From: an uncultured Eubacteriales bacterium
GTDB lineage: Bacteria > Bacillota > Clostridia > UMGS1810
NCBI GenBank assembly: GCA_900555295.1
Contig: USKN01000002.1
Span: forward strand, 1 to 33,758
Direction of reading: 5' to 3'
Length of the DNA stretch: 33,758 bases
A program made the position numbers and the translations under genes. Under the pieces are notes generated by a model, which worked only from the letters and a program-made list of their open reading frames with translations, ran no database searches and had not been told where the DNA came from. Positions 25,748-33,758 of this stretch are shown piece by piece. How positions within the stretch are numbered: position 1 is the first letter of the stretch; every line of letters begins with the position of its first letter.

Positions 25748-26990
25748 TTTCATTACTCCCCGCCGTTTTTAATGCATTTTTCAGCTCGGGTACCATAATT
25801 CCCGCCAAAGCGTTCCAATTCATAAACCCAAGATTTATATTGCTTTTTCCCGTTTCGGGATTATAGTATTCGTGCATTGCACCGTTTTGTTTTATATCGT
25901 TATACAAATTCAAAAGCAAATTTTCACACAGTTTTTTTGCAATATCATTGTATCCGTAATTAATAAGACCTTTAAAAACAATATATGTTGATACTATCCA
26001 TACAGGGCCTTGCCAATTAGAGGGATTGCTTGTTTCTGCGGTATTGTATACCTTTTCGTTTTTTGCCAAAGTTCTTATTCCGCAGTCACACCAAAATTCA
26101 TCGGTATTTACTATGTGTTCTTTTACCATTCTGTCGGCATAATCATTTGGCGCAATTTTTGCATACATAGGTGTAAAACACGTCCATGTTCTGAATTTAA
26201 GCGGAATATCCCATAAAATATCCTGATGCGCCAACGGCGGTTTTGAAGATGTCATATCCAAATGATAATATAACCCGTCAATTGAATCCCACATATGCGT
26301 ATTAATTGCCTCGGCCAATTCTAAAGCCTTGTTTTTATATTCGGCACAATCGTTTTTAAAACCGCACCTGTCTGCAATTTCAGCCATAGCAATGTATTCG
26401 AGATACATAAAACTGTTTAGCTCAACCCCTGCGCAGGAATTTAAGGGTCGCCCGTATAATGCGGGGTGGTTGTCGGTTCCGGACCCTCTGTAACTTCTCC
26501 ATAAAAAAAGCTTATTGCCCGCTTGCTGCGTATCTTCCCAATGCTTAATATGTTTTTTAAGTTTTTCATACGATTTATTTAAAAAATCCACATTATTTGT
26601 TTTTTTAAAGGAAAGCAGCAGCATTTGCGCCAACAATGGCTTTATTGAGTTAAAATCACACTCTTTACCTCTCTCTTTTAAATTTAATTCGGGAAGAGCT
26701 TCCATTTTATTACAGCCGGCATTTATCATATACGGAATTGAACCATCACTTCTTGAATAGTACAAAAAGTTGCTTACACACCCTTGTGTATACTCGGCCG
26801 TATCATCATAAACATCTGCCAGCGCAACCGAACAAAAATACGAATCCCAATCCCACAGCTGTGCTCTGTATGCCGCTGCGGGATCAAGAAACTTAAAATG
26901 CAGTTGTCCCGTTGGTTCATTAAACGATTTTTTCCAATTAAGTTTTATGTACTCCGCTATTTTTGAATGTAAAAATTCCAAGTTATCCAT
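25728..26990 (-). CDS. GH63/GH37-like (alpha/alpha)6-barrel glycosidase, cytosolic
   Basis: A 420-residue protein without a signal peptide. QLWDWDSYF (44-52), the GSGTDNHP segment (169-176, Asp173), SNWQGPVWI (324-332) and MHEYYNPETG (372-381, Glu374) are hallmarks of the GH63/GH37 clan of inverting alpha-glycosidases (mannosylglycerate/glucosylglycerate hydrolases, YgjK, trehalases). Asp173 and Glu374 are the likely catalytic acid and base. Its length is that of the shorter bacterial GH63 members rather than the large processing glucosidases. AGAGG eight bases before the ATG supports the start. It follows the transporter genes by 28 bases and overlaps the lyase gene, so it should act early on imported di- or oligosaccharides. 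Trehalase and glucosylglycerate hydrolase are alternatives I cannot separate by eye. Confidence 0.75.
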   Translation of the reverse strand: MDNLEFLHSKIAEYIKLNWKKSFNEPTGQLHFKFLDPAAAYRAQLWDWDSYFCSVALADVYDDTAEYTQGCVSNFLYYSRSDGSIPYMINAGCNKMEALPELNLKERGKECDFNSIKPLLAQMLLLSFKKTNNVDFLNKSYEKLKKHIKHWEDTQQAGNKLFLWRSYRGSGTDNHPALYGRPLNSCAGVELNSFMYLEYIAMAEIADRCGFKNDCAEYKNKALELAEAINTHMWDSIDGLYYHLDMTSSKPPLAHQDILWDIPLKFRTWTCFTPMYAKIAPNDYADRMVKEHIVNTDEFWCDCGIRTLAKNEKVYNTAETSNPSNWQGPVWIVSTYIVFKGLINYGYNDIAKKLCENLLLNLYNDIKQNGAMHEYYNPETGKSNINLGFMNWNALAGIMVPELKNALKTAGSNENENKNV

Positions 26991-27018
26991 TTAATCATCC
27001 TCTGCATTTAATAAAACA

Positions 27019-27933
27019 TTAACCTTTTACCGCGCCTACCGTCAAACCTTTTGCAAAGTATTTTTGAAAGAACGGAAATACCAAAAGTATAGGCCCTGCC
27101 GCAATTACGCACATTGCCATACGGGCATTTTCCATAGGTACGGAGCCGTTGAGCATATCAAGTATACCCGTATCGGCCGCCTGCGCACTGTTTAAAAAGT
27201 CCATATCGGTTAATATTTTCATAAGTGTATACTGCAAAGTAAACAATTTTTCCGTTTCAATGTACAACAGCGACTGCATATAGTTATTCCAATAGCTGAG
27301 CGCTATAAACAATCCTATTGCCGCCATTACGGGTTTTGACATAGGCAAAACTATTTGTGTAAATATTTGAAATTCGCCCGCTCCCTCTATTTTTGCCGAC
27401 TCAATTACAGCGTCGGGAACATCGGCAAAAAAGCTTTTCATAATCATTATGTTCCATGGACTCATAAGTCCGGGTAATATAAGTACCCATATATTATCGT
27501 AAAGATGCAAATATTTTGTCATTACTATATACGACGCAACCATACCGCCGTTAAAAAGCATTGTAATAAGTACATATATCGACAAAGCCTTTTTGTACGG
27601 GTAATCTTTTCTCGACATTACATATCCAATAGTTGACGATAACCATAAACCCATTATCATACCCGACACGGTTGTAATAATTGTTACAATATATGAGTTC
27701 ATTATTTTTTCAGGTGAATTAAAAATATATTTATATGATTCAAGCGAAAATTTGTGCGGAATTGCAGAATAACCAATCTTATAAATTTCATCCTGACTCT
27801 GAAAAGATATACCCAATACTATAAGAAATGCATACAGGCAAATACAACACGTAACAATCATTGCAATATGTATTATAATCTTATATATTCTCCCCTCATT
27901 TGAAAGCGAGTGTGCATTTTTATTAAATCTCAT
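27019..27933 (-). CDS. Carbohydrate ABC transporter permease, LplC/YtcP type
   Basis: A 304-residue inner-membrane permease of the CUT1/LplC type. About six hydrophobic segments are seen, and the EAA loop (about 178-197, ESAKIEGAGE) that contacts the ATPase is intact. The C-terminal end FAKGLTVGAVKG is characteristic of this subfamily. The start is the ATG at 27931-27933, with AAGGAG 9 bases upstream; the extra N-terminal residues of the longer frame are not needed. It pairs with the LplB-type permease 14 bases upstream. No ATP-binding protein is encoded in the window, as is usual for Firmicutes CUT1 systems that use a shared MsmX/MsmK-like ATPase. The imported substrate is probably an oligosaccharide. 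Confidence 0.9.
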   Translation of the reverse strand: MRFNKNAHSLSNEGRIYKIIIHIAMIVTCCICLYAFLIVLGISFQSQDEIYKIGYSAIPHKFSLESYKYIFNSPEKIMNSYIVTIITTVSGMIMGLWLSSTIGYVMSRKDYPYKKALSIYVLITMLFNGGMVASYIVMTKYLHLYDNIWVLILPGLMSPWNIMIMKSFFADVPDAVIESAKIEGAGEFQIFTQIVLPMSKPVMAAIGLFIALSYWNNYMQSLLYIETEKLFTLQYTLMKILTDMDFLNSAQAADTGILDMLNGSVPMENARMAMCVIAAGPILLVFPFFQKYFAKGLTVGAVKG

Positions 27934-27946
27934 CTGTATCAACTCC

Positions 27947-28882
27947 TTAAAGCAAACTGCTGTCCTCATCTATCTTTTTAACAACCAAGTTGGTTCCTAT
28001 TACAAGAATAAAACCAACAACCGACTGTAAAAATGCCGCTGCCGATGACATACCCACATCGCCCAATTGTATCATTGTTCTGTAAACATATGTATCAAGT
28101 ACATCGGTTGTTGAACGCAAAAGCGATATGTTAAGCGGAACATTATAAAACAATCCAAAATCACATGTCATCATTTTACCTACATTTAATATAAACAATA
28201 CAACAATTACTTTTTTAATTAACGGTATGGAAACATAATAAATTTGCTGCAGTTTTGAGGCACCGTCCAACTTTGCCGCCTCAAAGTATTCGGGATTAAT
28301 ACCCGTAAGTGCGGCATAATAAAGAACTATATTATACCCCATACCTTTCCAAGTATTTATTATAACTATTATAAACGGCCAATATTTAGGGTGGGTGTAC
28401 CAAGATACTTTTGCAAGTCCAAACGATTCCAAAATATTATTTATAACACCGTAATCCAAATCAAGCAAAGCTTTTACCACAAACGCACCAACAACCCACG
28501 AAATAAAATACGGCAAAAATATAATTGTTTGATATATCTTTACAAATTTAGATGAAAGCTCAAAGAGCATTAATGCAAACAATACACCTACAATAATATG
28601 GCATATTATAAATGCAACATTAAACAAAACTGTATTTCTTATAGCAATCAATGCGTCGGGACCGCTGAACAGATATTTAAAGTTTTCAAATCCGCACCAT
28701 TCACTGCCAAAAAAACCGTTAGCAATATTTGTAATGTTTTTAAAAGGCAACACCAATCCGTACATAGGTAAGTATTTAAAAATAAATATTACAAATATTC
28801 CCGGAAGTGCCAGCAGTGTGAGCGGCAAAGAACGAACAAATTTTGATTTTAAAAAATTGTTTTTACTACATATATTTGTCAT
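27947..28882 (-). CDS. Carbohydrate ABC transporter permease, LplB/YteP type
   Basis: A 311-residue permease. The N-terminal part KYLPMYGLVLPFKNI and the GFENFKYLF segment are typical of the LplB/polysaccharide-importer permeases. Hydrophobic helices follow, with the EAA loop at about 200-220 (EAAKLDGASK). The C-terminal end NLVVKKIDEDSSLL matches the family (L-VKKI-E-SLL). GGAGAG six bases before the ATG supports the start. It follows the solute-binding protein by 15 bases and precedes the partner permease, the standard SBP-permease-permease order. Confidence 0.9.
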   Translation of the reverse strand: MTNICSKNNFLKSKFVRSLPLTLLALPGIFVIFIFKYLPMYGLVLPFKNITNIANGFFGSEWCGFENFKYLFSGPDALIAIRNTVLFNVAFIICHIIVGVLFALMLFELSSKFVKIYQTIIFLPYFISWVVGAFVVKALLDLDYGVINNILESFGLAKVSWYTHPKYWPFIIVIINTWKGMGYNIVLYYAALTGINPEYFEAAKLDGASKLQQIYYVSIPLIKKVIVVLFILNVGKMMTCDFGLFYNVPLNISLLRSTTDVLDTYVYRTMIQLGDVGMSSAAAFLQSVVGFILVIGTNLVVKKIDEDSSLL

Positions 28883-28897
28883 TTTTAACTCTCCGTC

Positions 28898-30367
28898 CTA
28901 TTTTTTCCATTCTGTATATTGCTTGTTTATTTCATCAATAACCTTTTCAAGACCTGCATTTTCCAATTTTTTCTTTATCTCTTTTTTATAAGAATCGTAA
29001 TCTTTCATTGAACCTGTTCTGTATACCTGGTCGGCGTCATTACAGATAGATGTCAAAGTAGAAATTTCCGTTTTAATCGAATCGGTGTTAATTACAAATC
29101 CGAGTATGGGAGATTTTTCGGCACTCTCATTAAGCTGCTGCATCTGCCCAAGACTTTCTCTTGTATTCCAGGGCGAATCCCACTGATCCCAAAGAGGTCC
29201 AAGCCAATTGTGCCAAATTGACCATTTAACGTTTGTTCCCGAATTGGTTGTTATATGTATCTCATTAATGTCGTTATAATTATGAACATCGCCTTTATCT
29301 ACGGTATAATCTTTTCCCTCAATTCCGTATGCAAGCGTATTGCTCAAATAAGTATCTTCCCAAATAAGGTTAAGCACTTTAATTGCTTCATCAACGTGTT
29401 TGCTGTGAGCCGATATTGCATTAACGGAATTGAGAATATTAACCGTTGAAACAGTTCCGTATGTAGGCTCAGCCTCAACGCAGTCAAATCCGTAAAGATT
29501 TGTACTCTTTTGCGCACTTCTTCTTCCGCTTATAACTGCGTATTTACCCGATTTAATTTCCGATATTAACTCATTTTTGGATATTGCGTCGGGTGCTATA
29601 TAACCTTTATTTGCAAAATCTTTTACAATTCTGTGGTTTTTATCAAAATCGTCCATGTCATATTTTACCTTAAATTCACCTGATGCATTGTCATACCATA
29701 TAAAATCTATATTTGTTAATGAATAAGAAGTTGATTTAGGCATTGAAACGGCACTGTTTGAAACAACAGCCAAACCTGTCATACCGGGTTCGTTTTCTTT
29801 TACATCCTTTAAAAAAGGTTCAATTGCATTATATGTAGACGCATTTTTATAATCAAAGTTATATTTATCTACCAAATCTTTTTTAAATGCAAATGCCGCA
29901 TACGGAACATAAAATGTTTGAGCGGGAATACCTACAATTTTATCATCGTATGTTACCGCGCTCCAAGCAAAATCATCCGACTTTTCTTTAATGGTTTTGC
30001 CGTATTTATCAAGACTTTCGCTTATATCGGCAAAGCTGTTTTTTTGAGCATAGTTAATAAATTGTGATGAAGCGGTTGTAATAATATCAAAGTCACGTCC
30101 CGACGACAACATTACATTCACTTTATCCCCCCATGAAGCAGCCTCTATAAAGTGAAATTTTAATTTCACGCCAAGTTTTTCGTATATTATCTTGTTAGCC
30201 TCTGCCTCAACCTCTTCCTGTCGGCTCATATCGCTTACGGGTTTTTGCATATACCAATGTATTGTTACCGTTTTATCTGTATCTTCATTACTTCGGCAGC
30301 CGCTGAAGCATAAAACAGATATAATAAAAATTGAACAAATTAACCCATTTAATAATCTTTTTTTCAT
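28898..30367 (-). CDS. Extracellular solute-binding lipoprotein of the LplA/DUF3502 type
   Basis: A 489-residue solute-binding protein. A lipoprotein signal ends FSGC with the predicted lipidated Cys24 (Phe at -3 is unusual but tolerated). The SBP fold is visible in RDFDIITTASS, a periplasmic-binding-type lobe, and KYAVISGRR, and the C-terminal 70 residues look like the DUF3502 domain attached to LplA-like proteins. The start is the ATG at 30365-30367 with AGGAGG 7 bases upstream, where the lysine-rich signal begins. It is the first gene of the operon, transcribed away from the AraC regulator. It should be the high-affinity oligosaccharide receptor of the adjacent permeases. Confidence 0.88.
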   Translation of the reverse strand: MKKRLLNGLICSIFIISVLCFSGCRSNEDTDKTVTIHWYMQKPVSDMSRQEEVEAEANKIIYEKLGVKLKFHFIEAASWGDKVNVMLSSGRDFDIITTASSQFINYAQKNSFADISESLDKYGKTIKEKSDDFAWSAVTYDDKIVGIPAQTFYVPYAAFAFKKDLVDKYNFDYKNASTYNAIEPFLKDVKENEPGMTGLAVVSNSAVSMPKSTSYSLTNIDFIWYDNASGEFKVKYDMDDFDKNHRIVKDFANKGYIAPDAISKNELISEIKSGKYAVISGRRSAQKSTNLYGFDCVEAEPTYGTVSTVNILNSVNAISAHSKHVDEAIKVLNLIWEDTYLSNTLAYGIEGKDYTVDKGDVHNYNDINEIHITTNSGTNVKWSIWHNWLGPLWDQWDSPWNTRESLGQMQQLNESAEKSPILGFVINTDSIKTEISTLTSICNDADQVYRTGSMKDYDSYKKEIKKKLENAGLEKVIDEINKQYTEWKK

Positions 30368-30417
30368 AATTTTTCCTCCTAAAAACAACATTTTTTCTGC
30401 TTCTTCAGTTTAAATTC

Positions 30418-30445
30418 ATTATATCATATTATATTTTTTATGCAA
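30418..30445 (-). promoter_or_regulatory. Likely promoter of the glycan operon
   Basis: Reading the minus strand, TTGCAT (30445-30440) and TATAAT (30423-30418) are spaced by 16 bases. The predicted start falls near 30411, leaving a leader of about 45 bases to the AGGAGG and ATG of the solute-binding protein. The perfect -10 and moderate -35 fit an activator-dependent promoter. Confidence 0.6.
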
Positions 30446-30458
30446 TATAAAAAAACAG

Positions 30459-30558
30459 ACACTTTTTATTAATCTTTGTTTTTTTGTCTTTTAAAAATTG
30501 TAAATATTTGGGTTTTTGTAAAAATAACCTTATTTTTCAATATTTTTTTAAAAAGTGT
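30459..30558. promoter_or_regulatory. Candidate operator: separated inverted 9-mer between the divergent promoters
   Basis: ACACTTTTT (30459-30467) and its exact reverse complement AAAAAGTGT (30550-30558) lie 82 bases apart. The right arm ends one base before the -35 of the regulator promoter, and the left arm lies about 14 bases upstream of the -35 of the operon promoter. Symmetric placement suggests an AraC-family binding pair. The A/T-rich composition makes chance matches more likely. Confidence 0.35.
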
Positions 30559-30559
30559 A

Positions 30560-30588
30560 TTGACAAAAAATCTAATATGGACTATACT
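30560..30588 (+). promoter_or_regulatory. Strong sigma-A-like promoter of the AraC-family gene
   Basis: TTGACA (30560-30565), a 17-base spacer, and TATACT (30583-30588). The predicted start near 30595 gives a short leader with AGAGGTG before the ATG at 30618. Confidence 0.75.
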
Positions 30589-30617
30589 TTATACATAAAC
30601 TTTACAGAGGTGCTTTT

Positions 30618-31448
30618 ATGAATGATTTAAATTTTTTTATTAATGCAACAAAAATACGTAACAAATCAAATGCATTAAGCACCAATCACTATCATAATTA
30701 CTACGAGCTTGTTTATGTCACATCGGGTACATTCAGATATTTTATCGACAATACCATAGTTTCGGTTTCTGCCAACGATGTTATATTAGTAAACAAAAAC
30801 ACCATTCACAAGGCAACCTTGTCACCCAACAATCTGTGTTCATACTATATAATCAATTTTTCGGAAAGCGCAATATCTGCCGACTCAGCAAATATGCTGC
30901 ACAGTTTGTTTACACGTTGTCAGCTTACATTGTCAAAAAACTCATTTTATATAAATATGATATTTTCCGAAATATGCAACGAATATAAAAATAAAGAGGT
31001 TGCGTGGAAAAACAATATTTATTATCAATTAAACGAATTAATTATTGCGCTTTACAGGCTGTTTTCAATTCAGCATACGCAAATACAAAAAAGTTTCAGT
31101 ATGACGGAGCAAGCCGTAAAATTTGTAAATGAATGTATATCCAACGAAAAAACCTCTCTTTTGTCGCTCAACAGCATTGCTGAAAAATTTCATATGTGTC
31201 CAAGCGGATTTTCAAAAAAATTTAAACGTGAAACAGGTATTAACTACAAAAAATATGTTATAACGGCAAAAATTATTTATGCGCAAAAACTCATAGAAAC
31301 AACGGACTTGTCAATAGGAGAAGTAGCATATCGCAGCGGTTTTTTGGATCAAAATTATTTTTCAACCACATTTAAAAAAATAGCAAAAATATCACCATCG
31401 GAGTATTCTGCGCATATTGTAAAAGAAAATTTGGCAAATAAGAATTAA
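30618..31448 (+). CDS. AraC-family transcriptional regulator
   Basis: A 276-residue regulator. The N-terminal half (about 20-110) is a cupin-type sensor with NHYHNYYELVYV and a DVILVNKNTIHKA strand, the usual sugar-sensing layout. The C-terminal 100 residues hold two helix-turn-helix motifs: LNSIAEKFHMCPSGFSKKFK (about 184-203) and IGEVAYRSGFLDQNYFSTTF, ending PSEY. AGAGGTG lies upstream of the ATG. It is divergent from the transporter operon with a 250-base shared intergenic region, so it is the probable activator of the whole locus in response to the imported sugar. The inducer is unknown. Confidence 0.92.
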   Translation: MNDLNFFINATKIRNKSNALSTNHYHNYYELVYVTSGTFRYFIDNTIVSVSANDVILVNKNTIHKATLSPNNLCSYYIINFSESAISADSANMLHSLFTRCQLTLSKNSFYINMIFSEICNEYKNKEVAWKNNIYYQLNELIIALYRLFSIQHTQIQKSFSMTEQAVKFVNECISNEKTSLLSLNSIAEKFHMCPSGFSKKFKRETGINYKKYVITAKIIYAQKLIETTDLSIGEVAYRSGFLDQNYFSTTFKKIAKISPSEYSAHIVKENLANKN

Positions 31449-31584
31449 TATGTTTTTTGCAGCAATTGTTGTTAAAAAAAGACAGTATAGAGATTTCCGC
31501 AATTAAAATTATGTATTATTTAAAATCCTGTAAAATATTAAGTGATATTTTGAAATGGTAGCGGATAAATCACAGATATGAAAA

Positions 31585-31610
31585 ATGTGCCGCTGAAATT
31601 CACGGCACAT
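31585..31610 (-). terminator. Intrinsic terminator for the minus-strand genes right of the AraC gene
   Basis: A perfect 8-base stem (ATGTGCCG at 31585-31592, CGGCACAT at 31603-31610) with a 10-base loop. On the minus strand it is followed by TTTTTCAT. It starts about 12 bases after the stop at 31623 and lies tail-to-tail with the AraC gene. In the remaining intergenic bases (31449-31584) I see nothing. Confidence 0.7.
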
Positions 31611-31622
31611 CGGATAAAGAAC

Positions 31623-31892
31623 TTATAAATATTTTGAATAACTTAAAAGAACAAAAAAAGTTATTGAACATAAACTCCAACACTCGTATAATTTGCTAAA
31701 TTCAGGTAGCGGTATCTCGGTTAAAATTTCGACGATAATATAGTGTGATACTATTCTGATACTGTGTTCTGCTGCGATTTTGGCATCATTTCTTTTTATA
31801 ATCGGATTTTTGTTACATTCTATGATTAATGTCGGCAATAAAAATAATATTGAAGAATATATAAAACTATCTATACTTATACCGCCCAACAC
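31623..31892 (-). pseudogene. Small membrane protein remnant, second copy of a tandem pair
   Basis: The GTG at 31890-31892 gives 89 residues with two hydrophobic stretches. The frame is open further upstream to a stop at 32001-32003, and the upstream part (FKNTKIASRVLIYFWLTF) resembles the start of the neighbouring ORF, but I see no usual start codon or ribosome binding site there. FLLPTLIIECNKNP here aligns with FLLPAIMTELRRNP in the neighbour. This copy seems to have lost its start. Function unknown. Confidence 0.45.
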
Positions 31893-31915
31893 AGCAAAGG
31901 TTAGCCAAAAATAAA

Positions 31916-32164
31916 TTAAAACCCTACTTGCAATTTTTGTATTTTTAAATATATTGATACACTTGATATTATAATCCGAAAAACAGGATTTCGCCTTAGT
32001 TCAGTCATAATAGCTGGCAACAAAAACACAACACCCATTTCAAACATGGTAAGCATCTTACTCTGCTCTGCTGATTTTATAAATAATACAAAGAAAAACC
32101 AAACTGCAAAAAGTATTCTGCTGGATATACATGTTGATTTTATAAATTCTTTAATCTTTCTCAT
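31916..32164 (-). pseudogene. Small membrane protein, truncated first copy of a tandem pair
   Basis: 82 residues from the ATG at 32162-32164, with two hydrophobic segments (RILFAVWFFFVLFI and MGVVFLLPAIM). The similarity with the next ORF covers about residues 3-60. After RRNPVF the frame reads out of phase into the start of the second copy and ends, so the C-terminal half present in copy 2 is missing here. Both may be remnants joined by a deletion. No strong ribosome binding site is visible. I do not recognise the family. Confidence 0.45.
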
Positions 32165-32180
32165 ATGTCAGCCCCGTCTC

Positions 32181-33432
32181 TTACATATCCAAACTGTTTT
32201 CGTTAAGCAAAAAGTCAAATATGCCCATAGTGGTAATGCCGCTATCATCACGTTTAAGTTTAATATCATCTTTTACGACAATAATTTTTTTGAAGGAATC
32301 TTTTGTTTTTAACAAGGATTTCTTTTCTTGCTTTTCTTTTGCTTCATTCGGCATATCAAAAGCTGATTGGATGTAATACTTGTTGTTGCCTTTTGTTGCA
32401 ATAAAATCTATTTCCAGTCCCTTTTGTACCTTTTTACCCTCATCATTGGTTTCGACTATTTCAACGACGCCGACATCTACACGATAGCCTCTTATTTTAA
32501 GTTCATTAAATATTATGTTTTCCATAATATGATTTTCTTCTTGCTGTCTGAAATTAAGCTGTGCGTTTCTTATGCCTATGTCAGTAAAATAATATTTTGA
32601 AGGTGTCTCAATATTTTTTACCCTTTACATCGTATCTGACTGCCTTATCCATTAAAAATGCATCTGTAAGATAACCCAAATATTTTTTTATTGTTTTTTC
32701 GGTGATTTTACTGTTTTTAACACTTCTGAAAGTTCTGCTGAGCTTGGCAGGATTGGTAAGTGAGCCAACAGATGATGCAAGGATATTAACTAATTCTTCA
32801 AGCTCGCTTTCATTACGGATTTTGTTTCTGTCAACAATATCGCTGATATAAACTTTTTTTAATAAAGACGAAAGATATTCCGCTTTCATTTCATCATCTT
32901 CACGGGTCAGAATGAGTGGAAGTCCGCCATAGGTATAATAATCTTTCCATGCCTGACTTACACTGCCGTCATATACTGAATTGTACTCAGCAAAAGAAAG
33001 AGGATTAACGTGTATTTCATCCCCTCTACCTCTAAATTCCGTAAGAATATCACTCGACAAAAATTTAGAGTTACTTCCCGTTATATATACATCCAAATTT
33101 CTAATATGAGATAGTCCGTTTACCAAATCCGAAAAATCTCCGACATATTGTATTTCATCAAGAAAAAGGTAGTATTGTTCTTTGTCTTTAATCTGTTCCT
33201 TTATATAATTATATAATACTTTCGGCTCTCTGAGTTCCTCGTTCATTATATCATCAAGAGCAATTTCTATAAGATGGTCTTCACTAATTCCTTTATTAAG
33301 CAAATAATCGTGATACAAATGAAAAAGCAAATACGATTTACCGCATCTTCTTATGCCGGTTACCACCTTAACCAAACCATTACACTCTCGTTTTATCAGT
33401 TTGTTTAAATATAAATCTCGTTTAATTTCCAT
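32181..33432 (-). pseudogene. AAA_14/DUF4143 ATPase, frameshifted
   Basis: Two frames together encode one protein of about 415 residues. The first (33432-32608) has Walker A GIRRCGKS (26-33), Walker B YLFLDEIQ (about 88-94), the ITGSNS sensor and the AAA_14/DUF4143 region ending VKGKKY followed by TGA. Translation in the next frame continues at once with IETPSKYYFTDIGIRNAQ and then the C-terminal part from 32525 (MENIIFNELKIRG, LEIDFIATKGN), ending at 32181. One extra base in the A6 run, or loss of a TA from TATATT, would explain the shift near 32608. The start is the ATG at 33430-33432 (GGAG 8 bases upstream). These ATPases are common orphan genes of Firmicutes and Bacteroidetes with unclear function. 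It could be a pseudogene or a sequencing error. Confidence 0.82.
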
Positions 33433-33478
33433 ATCATCCACTCCATTTTTAGTCGATTTTACAGATTTCTATGGTCTA

Positions 33479-33507
33479 ATTATAACATATTATTACCCGA
33501 TAGTCAA
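33479..33507 (-). promoter_or_regulatory. Strong sigma-A-like promoter of the ATPase gene
   Basis: On the minus strand: TTGACT (33507-33502), a 17-base spacer, and TATAAT (33484-33479). It lies about 46 bases upstream of the ATPase start. Confidence 0.75.
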
Positions 33508-33591
33508 CAATTTAAGACAGATTTAGTCTAACTATTGTAAAAAAATGTTTTTACGCACAGTACCAAATAGAATTTTATTCTTAACATATAT

Positions 33592-33758
33592 TTATCTTTC
33601 CTTGCCTAAATATTGTCTTTTTTTATCCTTTTCGGCTTCTTGTTCAAGCCAGATTACATAATTTTGATGCTCCCGTATTGTTTCAATATCTTGAAAAATA
33701 TTGTTACACATACGCATATCTTTCCGAAATTTCTGTAATTCTGCGTTGATTGTCTTGA
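33592..33758 (-). CDS. C-terminal end of an unidentified gene, possibly a relaxase (partial, 5' end outside window)
   Basis: The frame is open from the right edge to TAA at 33592-33594 and gives the last 54 residues of a protein. The sequence is charged and likely helical (ELQKFRKDMRMCNNI, then LEQEAEKDKKR). L-KxRK-(V/M)-xC-xI followed by a basic helical tail reminds me of the C-termini of Firmicutes MobA/VirD2-type relaxases, but 54 residues are too few for a firm call. A relaxase would mean that the right edge belongs to an integrative or mobilisable element. Confidence 0.4.
   Translation of the reverse strand, partial: KTINAELQKFRKDMRMCNNIFQDIETIREHQNYVIWLEQEAEKDKKRQYLGKER

Noticed and set aside
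31449..31500. Terminator directly after the AraC gene around TTTTTTGCAGCAATTGTTG
   Set aside because: The stem is imperfect and dominated by A/T pairing.
32590..32620. Programmed frameshifting in the ATPase gene
   Set aside because: A +1 shift (or 2-base loss) is needed, whereas an A6 run typically promotes -1 shifts; no stimulatory structure is seen.
1..33758. CRISPR arrays, tRNA/rRNA genes and insertion sequences
   Set aside because: No regularly spaced repeats, cloverleaf-like segments or transposase motifs were found on reading either strand.

Overview
The window is A+T-rich, most genes start with strong AGGAGG-type ribosome binding sites, and it encodes S-layer-homology (SLH) proteins, a carbohydrate ABC transporter without its own ATPase, and many secreted beta-rich proteins. 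This points to a low-GC Gram-positive of the Clostridia, probably a gut or anaerobic polysaccharide degrader. That assignment is inference: no rRNA or marker gene is present.

Positions 1 to about 30.4 kb hold one long co-directional (minus-strand) glycan-utilisation locus. An AraC-family activator at 30618-31448 (plus strand) diverges from it. In transcription order the locus has five blocks. (1) An ABC importer: lipoprotein solute-binding protein and two permeases (30367-27019). (2) Cytosolic catabolic enzymes: a GH63/GH37-like glycosidase, a DapA/KDG-aldolase-family lyase, an enolase-superfamily sugar-acid dehydratase and a metallo-beta-lactamase-fold hydrolase (26990-22960). (3) Exported proteins (22918-6679): two large paralogous enzymes with a WbsX/GH99-like domain, two SLH proteins encoded between them, and two proteins made only of beta-sandwich modules. 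(4) A cytosolic set (6561-1306): SIS-domain isomerase with GmhA-like metal ligands, GH2 beta-mannosidase-like enzyme, transaldolase, ROK kinase and an esterase. (5) A GH110-like beta-helix glycosidase cut by the left window edge.

Genes are tightly packed, with 8-base overlaps (start inside stop) at several junctions and a 1-base overlap at 12907. Only the junctions near 9.1 kb and 6.6 kb carry hairpins that look like terminators. The first is preceded by a possible RNA pseudoknot. The working model is that surface proteins held through SLH domains capture and cut a polysaccharide, the ABC system imports oligosaccharides, the cytosolic glycosidases (none with a signal peptide) release monosaccharides, and kinase, isomerase, transaldolase and a dehydratase/aldolase branch feed central metabolism. 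The substrate is not established. The enzyme families point to a heteroglycan containing alpha-galactosyl and mannosyl (or glucosyl) units plus an acidic sugar.

Right of the AraC gene (31.6-33.76 kb) the character changes: two related small membrane ORFs that look like remnants, an AAA_14/DUF4143 ATPase broken by a frameshift, and the C-terminal end of a gene that may be a relaxase. This edge looks like a decayed mobile or accessory region. No tRNA, rRNA, CRISPR array, transposase or integrase was recognised.
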